From Nocardioides ungokensis (GTDB lineage Bacteria > Actinomycetota > Actinomycetes > Propionibacteriales > Nocardioidaceae), in the NCBI RefSeq assembly GCF_013466985.1, contig NZ_CP059164.1:1683001-1747000 (forward strand): a stretch of DNA of 64,000 nt, in the 5' to 3' direction. Under the pieces are notes generated by a model. The model was not told the DNA's origin. It did no database searches and was given only the letters and a program-made list of their open reading frames with translations. Below are positions 58,723 to 64,000 of this stretch, in pieces. The translations under genes and the position numbers were made by a program. Every line of letters begins with the position of its first letter. Position 1 is the first letter of the stretch.

Positions 58723-59820
58723 ACCTCGGCGAGCTCACCCGCACCCACCAGTGGCGCGGCGTGATCGAGGAGTACCGCAGCCTCCTCGAGATCCCCGAGG
58801 GCACCGTCGCGGTCACGCTGCGAGAGGGCGGCACACCCCTGGTCCACTCCGAGTGGCTGTCGGGCCTGACCCGGGCGGAGGTGTGGCTCAAGGTCGAGGG
58901 GGACAACCCGACCGGCTCGTTCAAGGATCGCGGTATGACCGCCGCGATCTCCGTCGCGAAGCACGACGGCGCCGAGGCCCCCGTGGGTCTGTGCCTCCAC
59001 CGGCAACACCTCGGCCTCGATGGCGGCCTATGCCGCCAAGGCCGGCCTCAAGCCGCTGGTGCTGGTCCCCGAGGGCAAGATCGCCGCCGGCAAGATGGCC
59101 CAGGCGATCATGCACGGCGCGCAGGTGATCATGGTCCGCGGCAACTTCGACGACTGCCTCGGCATCGCCAAGGGCCTCGCGTGGGACTACCCGGTGTCGC
59201 TGGTCAACTCGGTGAACCCGGTGCGTCTGGAGGGGCAGAAGACCGCCGCCTTCGAGATCGTCGACTTCCTCGGTGACGCGCCCGACTTCCACCTGCTCCC
59301 GGTCGGCAACGCCGGCAACATCTCGGCGTACTGGCTGGGCTACACGCAGTACGCCGACCTCGGGCTGGCGACGAGGCGACCCGTGATGCGCGGCTTCCAG
59401 GCCGAGGGAGCGGCGCCCCTGGTGACGGGCGAGCCCTTCCCCGACCCCGAGACCAAGGCGACCGCCATCCGGATCGGCAACCCCGCCTCGTGGAAGCTGG
59501 CCGAGGCGGCCCGCGACGAGTCCGGCGGCCGGTTCGCGGCGGTCTCCGACGACCAGATCCTCGCCGCCCAGCGCGACCTGGCCACCCACGACGGGGTGTT
59601 CGTGGAGCCGGCGTCCGCGGCCGGGATCGCCGGCCTGCTCCAGGAGCTCGCGGCGGGGGAGTCCTACGCCGGCACCACGGTCGTGGTGACCGTGACCGGC
59701 CACGGGCTGAAGGACACCGCGACCGCGCTCGAGGGCTTCTCGGCCTCGGGACGCAACATCGTCGACACGGTCGTCGATGCCGACGTCGCCGCCGCGGCCC
59801 GCGCGGCCGGTCTCGCCTGA
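58719..59820 (+). CDS. thrC: Threonine synthase (frame errors near 58990)
   Basis: About 365 residues; PLP enzyme turning O-phosphohomoserine into threonine. [16 protein letters not shown] holds the PLP lysine; then frame slips near 58985 and 58995, with the correct reading [24 protein letters not shown]. Later [11 protein letters not shown] is also typical. The ATG at 58719 overlaps the hom stop. The slips lie in C and G runs and look like base-call errors. Confidence 0.92.
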
Positions 59821-59847
59821 GCCGCCCCCACGAGATCGAGAGCCTCC

Positions 59848-60762
59848 ATGGTCACCTTCGTCGACGGTCCCGTCCGCGTCTCCGTGCCCGCCACGTCGGC
59901 CAACCTGGGACCCGGTTTCGACTCGCTGGGACTCGCCCTGTCCCTGCGTGACGAGCTCGAGGCCGAGGTCCTCGACGACGGCCTGGTGGTCGAGGTGGAG
60001 GGTGCCGGAGCCGACGCGGTGGCCCGCGACGAGTCCCACCTCGTCGTCCGGTCGATGCGCGCCGCGTTCGACGTGATGGGGGTCCAGCCGCCGGGGCTGC
60101 GGCTCTCGTGCCGCAACGTCATCCCGCACGCCCGCGGGCTCGGCTCCTCCTCGGCGGCGATCGTCGCCGGCGTGGCGCTGGCCCGCGGCCTCGTGGCCGG
60201 CGGCTCGCTGCTGGTGGCGGACGACGCGCTCTTCGACCTGGCCGCCCGGCTCGAGGGTCACCCCGACAACGTCGCCCCGGCGTTCTACGGCGGGTTCGCG
60301 ATCTCGGGCCGCGACGACGCCGGCTTCTACGCGGTCGGGTCGGCGGTCGACCCCCGGGTGGGCGCCGTCGTGCTCGTGCCGCCCACGCCGGTCTCCACGG
60401 AGGTCGCCCGGGGCCTGCTCCCCGACGTCGTCCCGCACGCGGACGCCGCCGCCAACGGTGGTCGTACGGCGCTGCTGGTCGCCGCGCTCGCCGGCCAGCC
60501 CGAGCAGCTCCACCGCGCGACCCGTGACTACCTCCACCAGGAGTACCGGCGAGCGGCGATGCCTGAGTCGCTGGCCCTCGTCGACTCACTGCGAGCCGAC
60601 GGGATGGCCGCGGTGGTCTCGGGGGCTGGCCCCACCGTGCTGGTCTTCGTCGACGGCCCGGGCAGCGCCTCCCGCGAGCCGGCGGCGGTGCTGGCGCGCT
60701 GTCCCGACGGCTGGTCGGCGCACCACCTGGCGGTCGACCGGGACGGGATCCGGATCGGCTGA
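59848..60762 (+). CDS. thrB: Homoserine kinase
   Basis: A 304-residue GHMP-family kinase phosphorylating homoserine: VSVPATSANLGPGFDSLGLAL, the ATP loop PHARGLGSSSAAIVAGVALA, and VSGAGPTVLVFVDGPG near the C-terminus. ATG at 59848. It is the last gene of the hom-thrC-thrB cluster. Confidence 0.95.
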   Translation: MVTFVDGPVRVSVPATSANLGPGFDSLGLALSLRDELEAEVLDDGLVVEVEGAGADAVARDESHLVVRSMRAAFDVMGVQPPGLRLSCRNVIPHARGLGSSSAAIVAGVALARGLVAGGSLLVADDALFDLAARLEGHPDNVAPAFYGGFAISGRDDAGFYAVGSAVDPRVGAVVLVPPTPVSTEVARGLLPDVVPHADAAANGGRTALLVAALAGQPEQLHRATRDYLHQEYRRAAMPESLALVDSLRADGMAAVVSGAGPTVLVFVDGPGSASREPAAVLARCPDGWSAHHLAVDRDGIRIG

Positions 60763-60814
60763 GATCCGGATCGGTGGAAAACGTGCCCCGTGCCACATCC
60801 GGCTTCCCGAGTGG

Positions 60815-60820
60815 TACTGT
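60815..60820 (+). promoter_or_regulatory. Candidate -10 box of the rho transcript
   Basis: TACTGT preceded at 60791 by TGCCAC with an 18-bp spacer, a weak promoter match. The stretch 60821-60963 is a GC-rich leader with no coding signal that I support. Confidence 0.25.
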
Positions 60821-60963
60821 GAAGACGCGTCGGACATCTCGACGTAGCACCACCAGGTGACGATGAGTCCCTGGGTGCGACTTCTTCCTCATTCCAGTGC
60901 GGGCCTCGTCTCGCACACCCGCCCGTCGCCCTCCTCCGGTGAGCCACGGCGGGAGAGGAAGCA

Positions 60964-61022
60964 ATGACCAGCAGCCGCCGACCCGCGGGCCGGGCGGCAC
61001 TGATACGTGGGAAGGACCTCAC

Positions 61023-61026
<4 letters not shown>
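60964..61026 (+). CDS. 20-residue leader ORF coupled to rho
   Basis: ATG at 60964, with AGAGGAAG a few bases upstream, opens a 20-codon ORF: MTSSRRPAGRAAL and on to GKDLT. Its stop TGA (61024-61026) overlaps the GTG start of rho (61023), the GTGA geometry typical of coupled translation, and the rho ribosome-binding site lies inside it. It could sense translation to set Rho levels, or be chance. I know no described family for it. Confidence 0.5.
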
Positions 61027-62996
<1,970 letters not shown>

Positions 62997-63020
62997 CCGC
63001 AGCCCACGCCTCGTCGGTGG

Positions 63021-63062
63021 CACAGGCCGGGTCGCTTCCCAAAGGAAGCGGCCCGGCCTGTG
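63021..63062 (+). terminator. Intrinsic terminator after rho
   Basis: A 19-bp stem with one G-U pair: CACAGGCCGGGTCGCTTCC pairs with GGAAGCGGCCCGGCCTGTG around loop CAAA. It starts 24 bases after the rho stop; a T-run is weak. Confidence 0.75.
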
Positions 63063-63084
63063 CTCGATCACGTCCCCCCGACGC

Positions 63085-63090
63085 TAGGCT
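63085..63090 (+). promoter_or_regulatory. Candidate -10 box of the response-regulator gene
   Basis: TAGGCT with a 31-base distance to the GTG at 63122; here a Shine-Dalgarno-like GAAGGGGGAAG is present, so the transcript is probably leadered. Confidence 0.4.
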
Positions 63091-63121
63091 TCACGCACAC
63101 TCGGACCTGAAGGGGGAAGCC

Positions 63122-63493
63122 GTGGCTCGGATCCTGGTTGCCGACGATGACGTCGACATCCGCGAGCTCGTCGAGTTCAAGCTCTCGACGCTCGGGCATG
63201 ACGTGGTCGCGGTTGCCGACGGTGCCGCGGCGATCGACGCCTGCCTGGCGTCGCGGCCGGACCTCGCGGTGCTCGACGTGATGATGCCCGGCGTCTCCGG
63301 GCTGGACGCGATCCGGGCGATCCGCTCGGACCCGAGCCTGGCCGACCTCCCGGTGATCCTGCTGACGGCCCGCGCCCAGGAGTCCGACGTCGAGACGGGT
63401 TTCGACTCGGGGGCCGACGACTACATCACCAAGCCCTTCAGCCCCCGCGAGCTGGCGTCGCGGGTCCAGGCGCTGCTGACCCGCGCCAGATGA
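63122..63493 (+). CDS. Single-domain response regulator
   Basis: A 123-residue CheY-like receiver: RILVADDDVDIRELVEFKL with the acidic pair, AVLDVMMPGVSGLDAI with the phosphoryl Asp, ILLTARAQE (Thr) and DDYITKPFSPRELASRV (Lys). There is no output domain, so it must act through a partner, perhaps the adjacent membrane protein. GTG start at 63122, ribosome-binding site upstream. Confidence 0.87.
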   Translation: MARILVADDDVDIRELVEFKLSTLGHDVVAVADGAAAIDACLASRPDLAVLDVMMPGVSGLDAIRAIRSDPSLADLPVILLTARAQESDVETGFDSGADDYITKPFSPRELASRVQALLTRAR

Positions 63494-63503
63494 CCCTGGT
63501 CCG

Positions 63504-64000
63504 ATGACTCTGGCGCATCTCGGGTACGTCGCCGCCCTCGTCCTCCTCACCGCCTGCCTCGTCGTGGTGGGCTGCCTCGTCGTGGTCAGGTACGTCGCCG
63601 ACACCCGCGAGCGCCGTCGGGTCCTGGTGCGGGTGCCGGTCTGGCGCGACGTCATGATGCTCAGCACCGGCGAGCCCGACGAGGTCGGCGACGCCTACGA
63701 CCGTCTGCTCTCCGCCCGGCCCTCCGAGCGGGCCGCCGTCGAGGACGACGCCTTCGGACTGGTCCCCAAGCTCCGTGGCACCGCCCGGGAGCGGCTCCGC
63801 CAGGTGCTGCGCACCTGGGGTGCGGTGGAGGAGGCGACCCGGCTCACGCGGAGCCGGTCGTCGGTACGGCGCTGCCGCGGCCTCTACCGGCTGGGGGTGC
63901 TCGCCGAGCGGGCCGGCCGCGACCACGTCATCGCGGGTCTGGACGACCGCGACTTCTCCGTGCGGCGGACCGCGATGCTCGCCCTCGGCGCGTTCCCCGA
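63504..64000 (+). CDS. HEAT-like repeat membrane protein (3' part outside the window)
   Basis: ATG at 63504, eight bases after the receiver stop. One N-terminal membrane helix (YVAALVLLTACLVVVGCLVVVRYVA) and then cytoplasmic helices with RDHVIAGLDDRDFSVRRTAMLALGAFP, a HEAT/armadillo-like repeat. It continues beyond base 64000. Co-translation with the single-domain response regulator suggests it is the partner (inference). Confidence 0.75.
   Translation, partial: MTLAHLGYVAALVLLTACLVVVGCLVVVRYVADTRERRRVLVRVPVWRDVMMLSTGEPDEVGDAYDRLLSARPSERAAVEDDAFGLVPKLRGTARERLRQVLRTWGAVEEATRLTRSRSSVRRCRGLYRLGVLAERAGRDHVIAGLDDRDFSVRRTAMLALGAFP

Noticed and set aside
57374-59820. hom and thrC as pseudogenes
   Set aside because: Essential for threonine and methionine synthesis, well conserved on both sides, and slips are single bases in homopolymers; sequencing error is the better explanation.

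Overview
The window is high-GC DNA from an actinobacterium, most likely a Nocardioides-like member of the Nocardioidaceae. The pointers are a WhiB1 next to a PdtaS-type kinase, SigR/RsrA, F420-type oxidoreductases, a fused Kgd-type 2-oxoglutarate enzyme, Ni superoxide dismutase, a 13E12/DUF222 HNH relic, the actinobacterial mini-protein bL37, and many leaderless-type promoters. Genus is inferred from gene content only.

Layout. 0-10.4 kb: a self-contained selenocysteine module: selB (cut by the window edge), selA, a class II glutamine amidotransferase, tRNA-Sec(UCA), a three-gene formate dehydrogenase operon whose catalytic subunit has an in-frame UGA followed by a well-matched bacterial SECIS hairpin, and selD. 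10.4-12.1 kb: an SOS-box-like site and a shattered DUF222/HNH gene. 12.1-20.1 kb: an LLM flavin oxidoreductase fused to a hemerythrin-like domain, then flavodoxin, two zinc alcohol dehydrogenases, three universal stress proteins and small membrane proteins. Several of these flank DosR/DevR-like palindromes, suggesting a low-oxygen regulon. 20.1-31.9 kb: housekeeping genes (metalloprotease, cytidylyltransferase-like protein, DUF445, FKBP, CBS, hisN, rsgA, aroA) and an ECF sigma factor fused to a membrane and extracytoplasmic tail. 31.9-42.8 kb: HMCES-type peptidase, sigR-rsrA with an autoregulatory-looking promoter, bL37, a ThDP enzyme, pdtaS/whiB1 with a CRP-like box, an RsbW-like anti-sigma with a SigF-like sigma factor, and divergent sodN/sodX. 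42.9-52.2 kb: malic enzyme, oxidoreductases, TetR, DUF6104 and kgd. 52.3-64 kb: lipoprotein, LCP protein, tRNA-Arg(CCG), argS-lysA-hom-thrC-thrB (Lys/Thr biosynthesis), rho with a coupled leader ORF, a response regulator and a HEAT-like membrane protein cut by the window end.

Sequence quality. About 25 apparent single-base indels interrupt otherwise well-conserved genes, including hom, thrC, aroA, kgd, selA and selB, mostly in G or C runs and sometimes in compensating pairs. I treat most as assembly or sequencing errors, annotate the genes across them, and state the approximate position in each entry. The UGA in the formate dehydrogenase is not one of these: its reading frame is unchanged across it.
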